64,000 nucleotides of DNA. Source: Gnetum montanum. Taxonomy: Eukaryota > Streptophyta > Gnetopsida > Gnetales > Gnetaceae. Positions 1 through 11,745 of this stretch are shown here, piece after piece; position 1 is the stretch's first letter; the number at the start of each line of letters is the position of its first letter. The translations under genes and the position numbers were made by a program. The notes beneath the pieces were generated by a model. The model saw nothing but the letters and a program-made list of their open reading frames with translations, was not told the origin of the DNA and ran no database searches. Location of the stretch: positions 22,468-86,467 of the forward strand of contig MNCI01028982.1 of assembly GCA_015680685.1 (NCBI GenBank), read 5' to 3'.

Positions 1-343
1 GTCGTGCATGAAGTCCAAGATGTGTACGGTTGATCAAGGAATCGGTTGCTCATCGCACTTAGGCTAGATTAGATTTCTTACCCTTTTCCTCCTAGCTTAG
101 CTTAGTTAGTATTATTTTCCACTGCCATCAGGAGTAGCATTAGAATTAGAACACATCATACACCTCATCTAGACTAAACCATACGTGACATATGCAAAAC
201 TAGTCTAGGTGGGAAGATAGCGAACTGCAACCTAAGGCTAACTATCTAGGTGCCACAACTAGTCCATCTGCGGAGTTCGACCGGATCGCGCGTGCGATGC
301 TCGTTTCGTATGGTTGAGTGTAAGGGTACCTCGCCACTCATCA
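1..343 (+). mobile_element. 3' part of an A-family LTR
   Basis: This is the downstream end of a gypsy-type LTR, cut by the window edge. It ends in the family terminus CCACTCATCA and matches, in reverse complement, the LTRs of element A (37744-38630 and 44071-44962), for example around GGCTAGATTAGATT and TATGGTTGAGTGTA. It keeps more CpG than the neighbouring repeats. What follows at 344 is not a good primer site but the coiled-coil ORF of element D, so this is best read as the 3' LTR (or a solo LTR) of an A-family element inserted into D. Confidence 0.75.
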
Positions 344-1550
344 TTGGTGATGGTAGAAATTAGAACAAAACATGTAGAGAATGAAGTGCAGAGGTTACAA
401 GAAAAATTAGCTACATTGAGAGTAGAAAAGCAAGACCCTACACAACATATCATGCCAGATCAACTAGAGCAATTCAAAATTGAACAAGTAAACTAGCTAA
501 TAGCCAAAAATATCCAAATGGAGATGAAGAGGGAAAAGGCAACATGGGATTCCTTAGTGGCTAAAGCTTAAACATATGCTCATGCTAAATCCTTGATTGT
601 CTTAGAAGAAGAGAATAAAAAGATTATTGCTGAAAATATGAGGTTGTGGACATTGAAAATCAAAAGAATGTTCTAGAAGAAAGCATCCATTAAATAAGAG
701 ATCAGTTTGCTAGCGTCAACATCAACATGCAAAAACTAGCAAGAGAAAACATGACCTTATTAATGGAAGAAGTTTGCACAATCCAACAGAAGTCAACCAT
801 TGAAATTAGCACATGGCAAAATGAGGCCAAGAAGAATGAAAGGTTGAAAGAGCATTTCAAAGACCAAGTGGGCATGTACAAACAAATTAATGAAAAGAAA
901 ATCCAAATTGCTAAGGCCAAGATCAAATCAATTACAACACAAACACCTGATTGGCAACCAATCTTGAATGGACTTACCCATGTACATCAAGCAGAAATCA
1001 AGAATAAAGACCTACATATAGAAGACATAATCGAGTACATGGGATTAGCAAACCTTCATTATGCTAATCTGGCCATGTTCATAGTAGGTAGGCCTAGAAC
1101 TAAATTGGGGCAGTAGGTGGCCACGGTATATGCACTATATGAGGAGGAGTTTGCAAATAAGAAGGATGTATAATAGAAGCTACACATTGCAAAATTTGAG
1201 CTATAGGTGATCAAGGCTAGCTACCAAGACAAGAAAGATGTTGCAGCAAATTTGGCTCACAAAATGACAACTTATAGGGAATTAAGGAAGATAGCTAGAC
1301 CATTTGAAGAAGAAATGTGGTAGTTTGTGGCTTGGTGTGTAAAAGAAAATAATATGTTTCCATAGTTGACATGCCTGTGGGAAGTACCAACTCCAGCAAA
1401 CATCATTGAATTCACCTAGATAGTACACAACCCTAGATCAGAGGAGGAGAAACTTCAAGCATTACTAAATAGATACTAATTTTAAAAGCCTGATGACAAA
1501 GGAAGCAAGCCAATGGGAGAGCCACCACTGCCTGCAACTTAGAGGCTACA
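344..1550 (+). pseudogene. Element D: C-terminal half of the extra post-pol ORF (coiled coil)
   Basis: A decayed reading frame rich in Lys, Glu, Gln and Leu. The longest open pieces are 314-496 and 727-1116. It aligns with the C-terminal half of the post-pol ORF of element C (30149-30550): shared features are a segment reading FKDQVG then INEKKIQ, a Trp-containing stretch, and the motif ANLHYANL. The tail at about 1375-1470 has the P-x-P then PRSxEE motif that also ends the ORF in C. Many in-frame TAG/TAA codons interrupt it. Function is unknown; the heptad-like composition suggests a long coiled coil. The 5' part of D, including gag-pol, is not in the window. Confidence 0.7.
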
Positions 1551-1749
1551 TCGAGCTTTGAAGTTTTATTTTTGTTATGTTTTGTCTTGTAATATGTATC
1601 CATCATGCAATGCATGATAATTTTGTAAATACCACTTGAACCATAATGCGGCATTCCTAGTAGAGTCAGCAATGTGTATAAGTCATGATGTTAAACGTTG
1701 TAAATGACCCCATAATTTTGTAAGAAACTCTATCCTCCTTTTATTTTAA

Positions 1750-1782
1750 CTCAAGGACAAGTTTCTAGTCAGTTTGGGGGTA
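1750..1782 (+). promoter_or_regulatory. Element D polypurine tract with its conserved upstream box
   Basis: CTCAAGGACAAGTTT is followed by a TTTGGGGGTA purine tract that abuts the TGATAAAA start of the LTR. The same 33-34-base arrangement precedes the 3' LTRs of A, B, C and E. By position it is the plus-strand priming site for reverse transcription. Confidence 0.7.
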
Positions 1783-2627
1783 TGATAAAACCTTTTGTGT
1801 CGTTGGCTATGATATCGTAGCCTTGCTTATGTCACTGTAGATGTGATGTAGTGGATCCTAGTCACCACTATAAATACTAACCCACCATCATGTCAAATAA
1901 CCAATTTTTCCACCAACACTTAGCCAAATTCTTGTCGTTTGTTTCCATGATTTATAAACTTAGCAATAGAGTGAATGTTTGCAGTGTTGTGTTAAACAGT
2001 TATACAGAATCTTTATTTAATTGGATTATTCTTAGGTACAATTTGTGACTGGAAATAAAGATCAAAATTGTTTTCCACCATTGCAGCATTCTACTTACTT
2101 CATTTCTACTTAGCTCATTTTTACTTAGTTTAATTTTACCTTTCAACATGAGTACTTTACTTAAGTCATTTATAGTTTTCAAGTACTTTACCTTTTCCTA
2201 CATATTTTAGTAAGGTGGTATAAGTACAACTAGTTTCAAGCATGTAGTGTAATTGTTTTGTAACCCAATGATGAGTTCACTTGATTTGCTTAGTAGTAGA
2301 TTCACTTGGTAACCTCAAGAATAGTTACATGAGCCCTTGACATATAGATTTACATTTCTATTATACTTAGACTTAAACTTCATCTTAATTTCCATTATGT
2401 TGGTGTTTAGAATAATTAAAGCTGAACAACATCAATGTATCATATGCCTCACCAAGAGTTAAACCATATAGCCTAAACTGTACTAACTCAACATGAGAAG
2501 ACAATGATCACAAATTGAACCTCAACTACTAGTGAATCTATATTGACTATCCATGGATTACAATGAGGTTGCATGGTTACACTCGTGACTTGGCTGGTAG
2601 ACTATTGGAATACACAACCACTCATCA
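1783..2627 (+). mobile_element. Element D 3' LTR (same subfamily as F)
   Basis: An 845-base LTR running from TGATAAAACC to CCACTCATCA. It follows a polypurine tract and has a TATA motif, CTATAAATA, near 1870. It is collinear with the F 5' LTR at 59601-60464, sharing for example CTTAGCAATAGA-GTGAATG and AGAAGACAATGAT. The outer half is more diverged than the inner half. No convincing target-site duplication could be read, because the other end of D lies outside the window. Confidence 0.7.
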
Positions 2628-4060
2628 CAAACAAAGTTACATTCTTAAATTTACCATGTGCTTATAGTCATGCAGAGCTAGTGGATTAAGATGAGCAATA
2701 TTTTAATTGAAAATTAGTAATAAGATTGACGTTGGTTATCCTTTTACTCTTCTTAAAAATAAAAATTTCCCAAATGAACTAATTTCATTTCTAATAGAGA
2801 CATTTAACAAGAAACCAAAGAAAAATAGCTAGCTGGTGATGGTGCAATTGCTATGGGTTTTTATTTTCTAACTTTATTGTTATTTAAAACCACTTGCCTT
2901 TAATAGTTCTGGGTTGTGGCTTAATTTATAGGTTCTTGTACTTGTTTTAGTAATTGCAAACTTGTAACTTGCACTAAGTAAAAAATAAAAAATAAAATGT
3001 TGTAAGCTTGAGATGATGGCATGCACAATTTAGACAAATTTATGGATTGTTGCATGTGCCACTACCACATTAGTAGTAGTTTTTTGTGCATCAACTATAA
3101 TTGAGCAGTAGTTTGTGGATTGTAACTTTTAAGGTGTGGTAATAACTTTGTCAATGTTTCTATACAAAACATTGGCTTTAAAGCTGCTCATTTACATGAT
3201 GTGTTCTGAATTCAACAATCCATCCAATGGGTATTAGATAGCTAGACATTTAGCTATTAGATACTCAAATGAAGGACATTTAATTGCTACTATCACATGA
3301 TTGATTGATCCAATGTCATCAAATCAATATATAGATAGCTATCTAACTATAGCTGATAGAAATAAAAATTCTAGCATTACCTAAATGTAAGTTACATTAA
3401 TGTCTTATAACCAAACTTTATATCAATGTAAGAATTATATTTAAATCAAGATCATGTTATATGTATTAATGTACAATTTTGAGATTAAATAGACTTTTTT
3501 GGATCGTAATCATGGCATGTTTATACTTTTTTAGATAACATAAGAACATATTTTTTAAAATGTAATAAATCAAATATCTTGTAATAATAACAAGAACATC
3601 CACTTAACCAATATCTTTCAATAATAATAAAACTCTTTGCTCAACAAATATATCTATAATTTAAAAAGAAATAAGAGTATGTAGTATGCAATATCCATAG
3701 CTTTACCTTGAATGTTTAAATCTTGCCTTTCATCCCTATAATCTTTATTTTTTACCTATAAAGAAAAATGATGTATGTTTAAAACAATTCAAATAAAAAC
3801 ACCAACATTTCATTTTTAATAATTGAATCTAGTTAGGATTACCTTTTTAAATTTGTTGAGAAGGTTTTTATCTTCATCCTTCTCTTCAACAACTTCTTGA
3901 ACCATAGAAGGAGACTCCATAAAAGCATCTACGTCAAATAATATTTTTTGACTTGTCATCTTCTATTTCTTATATTTGGTTAGACTAATATAACTATAGA
4001 GACATTTGTTACACACCAATCTTTCTTTTATTACCGAAATGTGTAACTTGCTACCCACCT
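2628..4060. other. Unassigned AT-rich sequence
   Basis: No ORF of note, LTR terminus or RNA-gene signal is visible. It contains simple AT-rich stretches and short local repeats such as TAGATAGCTA around 3230-3360. It may be intergenic DNA or decayed transposon sequence. Confidence 0.5.
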
Positions 4061-5960
4061 CTAAAAATATTCTTTAATCTTGCATATTTTCTCAATGTCA
4101 TTTGGAAGTGGATTTATGAAAGTTAACATTGGATTATTTAGTTCTTTTTCTATAGTTATCTTTTCCACTCTTTCACACAATTTTTTTGAAAATGCCTCAT
4201 TTTCTAGTTGTGATGAATTAAGGGAGGCCAAATCAATAACATGGTCTAGCATGGAAATATCTTCAACCTTGGTCAAGTTCAAATCCACAAGATTTTGCTT
4301 ATCAAAACCTTTTTTTTGAAAAAACAAATTTATATGCATTCTCAAGACCCTTCAAAATGATAAGAACCTTAATAGAATGCTTGCAAAGGTGACCTAAGCA
4401 TGCCCATTTATATTGACATATAATATTATATGAATATATATTGGAGACAACATACCAAACATCATTTTTACTGCTATTTTGACTTTTCACATGATATTTA
4501 TCTTCGTAACTAGACATTTCATAACAAGCACAACCATTTATTTCCAAAGCTTTTTTCCAAGAAACTAAATTATCCTCCTAAACTTTATCTTTAATAAAAT
4601 ACCCCACTTCCTTCATCCTACATGAATTCCAATGATGCAATTGAGCCCTTGATAGGCACCAAATAAGTGAATCACATAGATGTTTACTCTTCAAAAAACC
4701 ATTATATTGCAAAATATTGCACCAAATAAAGCACTATTGGTATGTTGTTACACATGGGGAATATTGTGAAATGCCTTTGCCCACATATCTAACAATTATT
4801 AATTATGTTAGTTAAAAGACATGATAAAATATTATAAACAATTATTATTATTGAATTTCAAAATAAAAATTGAAACTTATGGAATTTATTATTCTTGATC
4901 CAATGTGCTTCAAGATACCCAATAAATGAGGACTGGTTCTTGTAGACTTCTATAAATGAATTCAGTTATAATATCACATATGCCTCATTTTCACATTGAT
5001 GCATTATTTTACATAGTCATTCAAACATTGCAGTATGAGTTTCTTTATCCTTCATCTTTGCATGAAGTTGCTTCTTCCATGCTTGAGTGACATGCCATGT
5101 GCATACAAATATACGAAAACTAATAATAGTACTAAAAAACAAAAATAGTAATAAATGTTTAAATAATTGTAATAGAAACTTAAAAATGGAAACTAGAAGC
5201 TAAAACTTGTATTGCATCTGAAACATATAATAAAGAATAATAGTTGTAAAGATTTCATCTAACAAATAAAAGCAAAGGTATTCATACTTACTTTACTACT
5301 TCAATTTCAGCAAGGGAATCGTCCATTAAAAATACATTCACTTTTCATGTCTGGTCAATTTTTCAGCACAAGTCTATTAGAATCTTTAGCCAAAGCTGTA
5401 TATGGATACTTTGACATTTAGAGCAAATAATCTAGGCTACTCGCACCCCCATGCAGTATGCATCAAAGGCTATAATTGTATAAAGTGTAAGCCCATATTT
5501 ATTTGTCTTAAAGGTTGAATCCATTACTAAAATGCTATTATTAGATAACTCTATCATTTTTCAATGCATCCATGATGACTGAAGACCAATGATTGTTTCA
5601 AAACCTTCATTACCATGATGATACAAGAAGAAGAAATTTTTCAACTTGTTATGCCATTACTGAACACTTTCAAAATCATTATCATGAAATTTATAACTTG
5701 GCTCCACTTCTTTTCTATATATGTTTAAAATGTCCCTTCTAATCAAAAACTTATATGTCTCTTACATATACACAAAATATTGATTTGCTTGCTTTTGCAA
5801 TAAGTCTAATATGTATGTCTCATATATAACATCATCTAAAATACCTTACGACATTTTTCTAATATGGAAGTTCTTAATTCCTTTGAAAGATAAAAAGGAT
5901 GGTTTGATCTAAAAGCATTATTATGACATAGTAAGCCATGACAAGGAGTATCATTTTCAT
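4061..5960 (-). pseudogene. MULE/FAR1-type transposase remnant
   Basis: Minus-strand translations give, in order, a segment ending KELRTSILEK (about 5870-5930), then a segment with MDSTFKTNKYGL (about 5510-5560), then a SWIM-type zinc finger near 4400 with the order W-A-C-L-G-H-L-C-K-H followed by KVL. In the MULE transposase family the D-x-TF-x-TN-x-G-L motif surrounds the first catalytic Asp, and a SWIM finger lies near the C terminus. Here the C-x-C half of the finger looks altered. Stops and frame changes separate the blocks, so this is a dead copy. I could not identify terminal inverted repeats. It could instead be a decayed domesticated FAR1-related gene. Confidence 0.6.
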
Positions 5961-7734
5961 CAATATGTTCATTGATTTTATAAAAAAAAATGCATGCTAA
6001 TGTAGGTTATAAATGCATAACACATAAAATGAAATGATACTAACAACCAGTCTTCTTTCTAAATTTATTCCTTTTCTTTTGTGCAATGTCTTTTGTTTGT
6101 AATGTATTTTCAAGATCAATTGACATTGATACCTACAATAAAGTATTTACAAAATTGAACATTAAATATTTATATATGATTCTTGATGTAATGAACTCTA
6201 TAATAAGTTACATAACTTATACAATTCTTGAATATGCATTATTGACTTTGTATACAGTGCTTTCATTCTAACTTTGCCTTATTGTGTTATTCATATTTAA
6301 CTTTGTTGGTGCAATTGCATTTAACTCTTCCCCTCTAATTAAATCAGGAAGTCTATCTTTAGGAATCCATGCAAATGGAACATTTTAAAAATAAGAACAA
6401 TTTAAAGATTCTTGCAAAAAAAAATCCTTTTGATGAATGTTGTGGTGCTCTTGTCCATGCAAATTCCCAAAAACCTTGTTCTTGTTTGTTGCTTGACATT
6501 TTACGATAAACATAGAAAGAAATGTCATTTATTACTATACAATTTGATTTTTAAAAATCTGACATGGATTACAATATTTAGTTAACTGTAGAGTTAATGA
6601 CTCTTGGCCATAACGCCACTTTGTATTATTTGAATATTATAAAAACATTTAAAATAGCAAATGTTTGAAAATTTTTAGTACATTCTTAGTTAAGAATTTT
6701 TGTTGGAGATTATAAATATCATTCTTGGATGAACTAGTTGTTGGTGTTCAAAAAACGTTCAACCAATAAACAACTAATGGCTAATAGTGAATTGCACCAA
6801 ATAAATCATCAATCAATGATGTTTGAAGGAACTAGCACTTGGTAATATGCTTCTTTGGCTTCTTGGCAATGAGTTATAAATTAAAAATTAAAAGAAAAAC
6901 ATTTTGAAAAAAAGAATTTTGAAACTAGTCCAATAGATCCAAGGGATATGAGTGTATGTAAGTAAAAATTTTAGTCTTAGTTATATTTAAGGTTTTATTG
7001 AGTTGCATAAGTTTTGATGGTGGTGGATTCAATATTCTACTACTATTGCAAGGATTTGAAATTGAAACACAATTTATCAGGGTTGAAGTATTAAGGGTGC
7101 TTACTTTACCAAACCCAAAATGACTGGATTTTTCTCCAAACAAATTGCTCTCTTGTGCAGGAAAAAAATGTTGAATTATCTTTTTATTGAGGTGTAAAAC
7201 TTGGACATCCACCTATAATTTTTGTTCTTCACCATTTTACAAGTTATTTGCAAATAAAACTGCATTAAATATTTTATCCAAGTAATTACAATTTCTTATT
7301 AACATCTCCATTACAAATATCTAAACTAACATATTCATGTTCATAGTTCTTTACACACAATAGCATTTTGAATTCCGATGCTTTTAAAATTGACAATATA
7401 GAACTTTGTACCCAGTGTTGCATACATCATCACATAGAAGACACATTTAGGTTTTTCTATGCATTTTTTAACTACTATATTTTATCCTATTTAAGAGATA
7501 TAAGTCCAAATCAAATATTTTAATACATAAGTTCTATATACAATTAATAAATCAATGATAATAAGAATTCAAGCTTTCAAAAAAATCTATTTAAATAATA
7601 TGTGTGGTTAAAAAAAATAAAACATACTTTTTATAGAGACCAAACACTTTGAAGCTTTAAATTTACGATTTTTTTGCCTGAACCATAGAGGATGAACCAA
7701 AGATGAATATGAAAATAGCATCTCAACAAACAAT
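5961..7734. other. Unassigned AT-rich sequence
   Basis: Short ORFs at 6086-6271 and 6925-7212 show no recognisable motif and have the composition of random AT-rich DNA. The part next to 5960 could include the N-terminal part of the decayed transposase, but nothing supports a boundary. Confidence 0.4.
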
Positions 7735-8010
7735 AAGAAAAATACTTCAATTTTACTCCTTGTACATGTTGATTCCTATGTAGTTTATGCCCTTTCACCT
7801 TGTATACATTGATTCTTGCATAAAAGACAACACATCTTAGATTAACCCAAAAAGAACAAAACAAAGATCAAGAAAGAGAAAGGCCCAATACACAAAAATC
7901 CTTCGATTTTACATCTTGTATGTGTTGATTAACATGAAAAAGACATATTATCCTAAAAAAGGTAAGGCAAAGAGCAAGAAAAAAGATGGCCAATACATAG
8001 CACAAGGAGG
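7735..8010. repeat. Diverged tandem duplication, about 130 bases per unit
   Basis: Two imperfect units can be aligned. Each has TTTTAC-TCTTGTA then TGTTGATT, an AAAAGACA block, and a purine-rich block with AAGAAA and GGCCAATACA. One spans about 7735-7895 and the other about 7896-8010; a partial third copy of the TTGTATACATTGATT piece lies within the first unit. No coding potential is evident. Confidence 0.5.
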
Positions 8011-8057
8011 GTTTTAATACATAAGCCAAATCAATGTGTATGATAAAAAATTATATT

Positions 8058-8260
8058 TTAATACATTTTCCAAAAACATGTGTAATACATATTCCAAAAA
8101 CATGTAAATGTGGACCAAAACATGCATATGACATGCTAACATGCATGGACATACTTTGTCACATAGGTAACAAGACTTGTGACGAACAAGAAAAGTCAAT
8201 GGAGATCACACGGCGTGTCAATGGAGATCGCATAGGGCAGAAGAAAAATCAATGGATATC
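8058..8260. repeat. Two short tandem repeats
   Basis: At 8058-8106 a unit of about 24 bases, containing CCAAAAACATGT, occurs twice. At 8186-8260 a unit beginning TCAATGGAGATC occurs three times with drift, the third reading TCAATGGATATC. The ORF at 8034-8300 spans both and is probably a by-product. Confidence 0.5.
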
Positions 8261-9463
8261 GGATGGGATTTACATTGCTGCCATGTTTATCCTTAAATAA
8301 CATCCCCTTGCTGATGGATTCATCTTTGGAAAATGCATAACTCAACGCAAACTGCAAAAATTCAAAACCTATTCATACATCATCTAGCCTATAATTTTTT
8401 ATGGCAATCATAATGCTCTGTCGTCCTCTTGCAGCCAACCGTAGTGAATTGTCGTTGTAAAGGCACATGGTACACATACAGATTTGCATGGCTGTACGCA
8501 CATCATCTTTACCGTGACACGCAATGAAAGAAATCCTTTGACTTTAATTCATTTTATCAGTTCCGGCTTCAGCCTTAGCCAACAAGTTAACGATCGTTTA
8601 ACAATGCTTCAAAGTCCCTTAAACAAGTCACTAATAATCATTTTTTATTTCAATTACAAAACTAAACGTGAAGCGACCACACTTCGCTCCTTCATGTATT
8701 CAAGCTCAAAGTATGAAATGGACATGAAACGCTAATATACACTTTACCCAGCTCCAGAGCCTGCATAGCGGAAACTGAACCGAAATTGAAATTACGTGAC
8801 TGGAAACTGAAATTGAAATTACATCTGAGACCCTTTGAATAAAGCCAGTTTCAGAGAATTTCTTTTAATTTAAATTTTGCATCTAATTTACAAGTCAATG
8901 CTGCTCAGTACGAAAACAAATAAATCTTTTTATCTGGACTAAAACACCACCTTCATTCAACAAGCTTGTGTTCAAGAACCGGATAGAAGTCATTGATAGA
9001 AATTGTTTGTTCATCACCGAAGATAATCGTGTTAAAATGGCACTATTGAATTTCACATAGCCGTAATAATACCAAACTTCTCTAATTCAATAAATCCACA
9101 AGAGTTTGTGTATTTCACAATATAGCAAATTAAATCTTTTCACTTATTAGACATGCCATTCTGATGTACACACCCTAGAGAAATTGCATTGGTTTACAAA
9201 AACAGAACTGCCAAGAATAATTCCTGTGCAGGTTCAAAGGCAAGCATTGAACTAGGAAAGAAATTCATATTTTAAAATCCTCCAATTGCCTTACAACCAA
9301 TGCAATCGAACCATTCGTTTTACTATACATATCCGATAAGAAATGTCAACATTCCTAAAGATCGTAATCAGAAAACTATCTGCTCTAGAAAAAATGTTGT
9401 CCTAAACCAGAAGCTGGATCAGTCATTCATCCTTCGCAAATTCCGTCTCTAGCCAAGAGATAA
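8261..9463 (-). other. 3' flank and probable 3' UTR of the SR-protein gene
   Basis: The part next to 9463 directly follows the stop codon of the SCL gene and should contain its 3' UTR. I could not place the poly(A) site. The remainder shows no gene. The short ORF at 8484-8735 has no recognisable features. Confidence 0.4.
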
Positions 9464-11169
9464 TCAACGCTCTGAGGACACAGACCTGCAATAAAGGAAA
9501 AACAAGGCTAAGCTCCCTCCATTGTGATAACCTTAAGAGATTCATTTGTTTTTATAACAAATTACCTAGAATGTCCCCTTCTAGGAGATGGCGAATAGGA
9601 CCTGGAATGAGATCTGCTCCTTGATCGTGAATAAGAAGGGGTGTACGACCTATTACCAATAAACATGATAGTTATGGAATGCCAAAGACACAAGACACAA
9701 CTAATAGTTGCTATGAAAAGTTAGGAAAACTCAAATAATCTGACATAAGACAGACTTATGAATCAAACCTTGAATGACGTCTGCTTTCTCGAGGTACAGA
9801 GCGACCACGGGCCGGAGAGCGTGACCGTGAAACAGAACGAGATCTAGACCTTGACCGAGACCATGAGCGAGATCGTGATCGATCTGAATTCAGGATAGGC
9901 AACAATCCGAAACCATGTTAAAACATCGTTAGCTCTGCATCTGCCTCAACAATATTCAATCTATTTAAGTAAAAATATCAAAAAGAGAGACTAACCATCA
10001 TACGGTGAACAACTTCTGCCATACCCAAGTCGAGGTCTGTTTAAAACCAAAAGAAATAAAGTTAATGATCACCTAATCCAAACCTAGTCACTATCGTAGA
10101 TCATCATTTAACAAACAAAAACTGATATATTACTTCTGTTTCATCCTCATCTCTTCTGGTTTCTTTCTGCTCTCTTCTGCAAATAAAACAGAGATTTCTC
10201 GCCCAAAGAATATTTGCCTATCCATATGATATTTTGCATCTGCTGCATCCTGTGGATCAAAATACTGGACAAAGCCAAACCCCCGCGGTTCTCTGCAATC
10301 AAATATAAAGAGAAGCAAGGGTTAAAGATAACTCTCAGAAATCCACATAGCAAAGTCTCCAGATGTGAGTTAAAATTCATAGACCACAGTTGCCATCACT
10401 CTCTGAATTTTCTCCCCCAAAGTGAAATTTTATTCAGCATTTCAAGAAACCAAATATAAAACGGGCAAACTCAACTAAATCATTACTGAAACTCTTTTAA
10501 GTTACGTGATTTAGACTTCAATCTTTGCCCCATACTTTACTTCTCTTCACTTCACTTCACTTCACATCTTTGCCACAGTACTCATTCATAATTCTTCTCT
10601 TGAACAACACTACGTAAGGTCTTCATCTTCAACCTTATAACTTTTTAATGGAAAAAAAGTAAACGATAAAAATACATCAACAAGCATTAAAAACTTCCAA
10701 TACAAAATTTTACATAAAACAACACAACCATCCGTCTTAGCAGATAAGCTCTCAATAAAGACAACAATATCACAATCTGAAAAATTCAACACGTACCCCG
10801 TGTAGTAATCACGCGGAAGATAGATGTCCTTTATACGTCCAAATTCTCTGAATGGACCTCTAAGATCCTCAGGCCTATATTGCAAGCAAAAAAAACACAT
10901 ATTAATGAGAAAAAGCCAAAATGTAAAATTTGAAAACAAATTTAAAAAATCCAATAGAATATCGCAAAGGAGATAAAATCATACAAAACAAATATTTCGA
11001 AACGGACATACCTGCAATCGTGACGAAGATTTCGAACAAGCAAACTGGTAGGCGCAGACGAATATCTAGATCGACCGCTGTAACGACGCCTTGGAGGAGG
11101 GCTAGGGCTTGGTGTCCTCCGATAGTATCCTCGCCTGCGAGGGCTGTAACTAGGGCTCCTGTACCTCAT
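9464..11169 (-). CDS. SCL33: SR splicing factor, SCL30A/SCL33-like, seven coding exons
   Basis: Coding exons on the minus strand: 11169-11012, 10874-10797, 10292-10134, 10036-9996, 9883-9769, 9649-9566 and 9485-9464 (TGA). All six introns are GT-AG and the phases join without error, giving 657 bases and 218 residues. The N-terminal extension is rich in R, S, P and Y, as usual in the plant SCL subfamily. The RRM follows: RNP2-like SLLVRNL (about 42-48), then DIYLPRDYYTG, then RNP1 RGFGFVQY (about 83-90), closing with EESRKKPEEMR. An RS domain of SR/RS dipeptides fills about 145-218. Family role: nuclear spliceosome assembly and alternative splicing. The RS tail is shorter than that of Arabidopsis SCL33. 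The ATG was chosen because it begins the family's usual N terminus and lies just after a likely acceptor. Assignment to SCL33 rather than SCL30A is not certain. Confidence 0.93.
10540..10633 (-). promoter_or_regulatory. GAAG-repeat splicing element and candidate cassette exon in the long intron
   Basis: Within the 504-base intron 10293-10796, the gene strand carries five GAAG motifs in 24 bases (10540-10563) and two more near 10620-10630. They are bracketed by a possible acceptor (TTATAAG, exon from 10633) and a possible donor (GAGAA then GTAAAG, intron from 10540), giving a candidate 93-base exon. In Arabidopsis SCL33, GAAG repeats in the long intron are reported to mediate autoregulated splicing. 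That this intron works the same way is inferred. Confidence 0.5.
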
Positions 11170-11690
11170 TATCGTCTGCTGCATAAACACAACGTTATTT
11201 ATGCAAATCAGCATTAGAAAATTGTGTAAGAAATTCTCGATACAGATTTCCAAACAATAAACACGAAGCACCAACACTCGAAATGCAAAAACCGACGTAT
11301 CTTTCGTAAGAATAAAAAAGCGTAAACAAAAATCAGTTCCTGCCAAAATAAGAAAGACTTAGAAAACAAATTTCTTATATTCATGGAACGACACCGTTTC
11401 AAAAACGGATAACTCTCATGCATTAACACAACCTAAGAAAAATTNNNNNNNNNNNNNNNNNNNNNNNNNNNNNNNNNNNNNNNNNNNNNNNNNNNNNNNN
11501 NNNNNNNNNNNNNNNNNNNNNNNNNNNNNNNNNNNNNNNNNNNNNNNNNNNNNNNNNNNNNNNNNNNNNNNNNNNNNNNNNNNNNNNNNNNNNNNNNNNN
11601 NNNNNNNNNGCAGAACTCGCTTCTGCGGAGAAACAACCGTTCGAACAATCCTTAACAACAAACAGATAAAAAGCAATTCTTAACAAAGCG
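11170..11690 (-). other. Probable 5' UTR and 5'-UTR intron of the SCL gene, including the gap
   Basis: Immediately upstream of the ATG the gene strand reads TTTATGCAGCAG then ACGATA-ATG, a good acceptor, so an intron probably lies in the leader. The donor was not located and may fall in or near the run of N at 11445-11609. The transcription start should lie about 25-35 bases below the TATA box, near 11670. Confidence 0.5.
11445..11609. other. Assembly gap of 165 N
   Basis: A run of N inside the predicted leader of the SCL gene. ORFs drawn across it are meaningless. Confidence 0.99.
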
Positions 11691-11696
11691 TTGTGC

Positions 11697-11703
11697 CTTT
11701 ATA
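11697..11703 (-). promoter_or_regulatory. TATA box of the SCL gene
   Basis: TATAAAG on the gene strand, in the context CCCTTATAAAGGC. It lies about 530 bases upstream of the ATG, and the start site would be near 11670. Confidence 0.6.
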
Positions 11704-11731
11704 AGGGCTAGCGGGATCACTTGTTCTCCCT

Positions 11732-11745
11732 CCAGAAGCTTCTCC
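11732..11745. promoter_or_regulatory. Possible heat-shock element
   Basis: The palindrome AGAAGCTTCT contains the inverted GAAnnTTC arrangement of heat-shock elements and sits about 30 bases upstream of the TATA box. Only two perfect units are present, so this is weak. Confidence 0.25.

Noticed and set aside
344-363. Primer-binding site directly after the LTR at 343
   Set aside because: TTGGTGATGGTAGAAATT fits the primer site poorly and the coiled-coil ORF of D continues straight from it; the LTR is more likely a 3' or solo LTR inserted in D.
7631-7864. 77-codon minus-strand ORF
   Set aside because: It lies in a diverged tandem duplication and shows no protein features.
10130-10954. Separate ORFs containing RRM pieces
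   Set aside because: They are single exons of the SCL gene read into introns; the spliced model explains them.
10930-11217. 95-codon plus-strand ORF with Arg-rich sequence
   Set aside because: Antisense of SCL exon 1; its composition comes from the RS-type codons on the other strand.
11416-11686. ORFs of 71-87 codons across the N run
   Set aside because: Mostly N; no evidence of coding.
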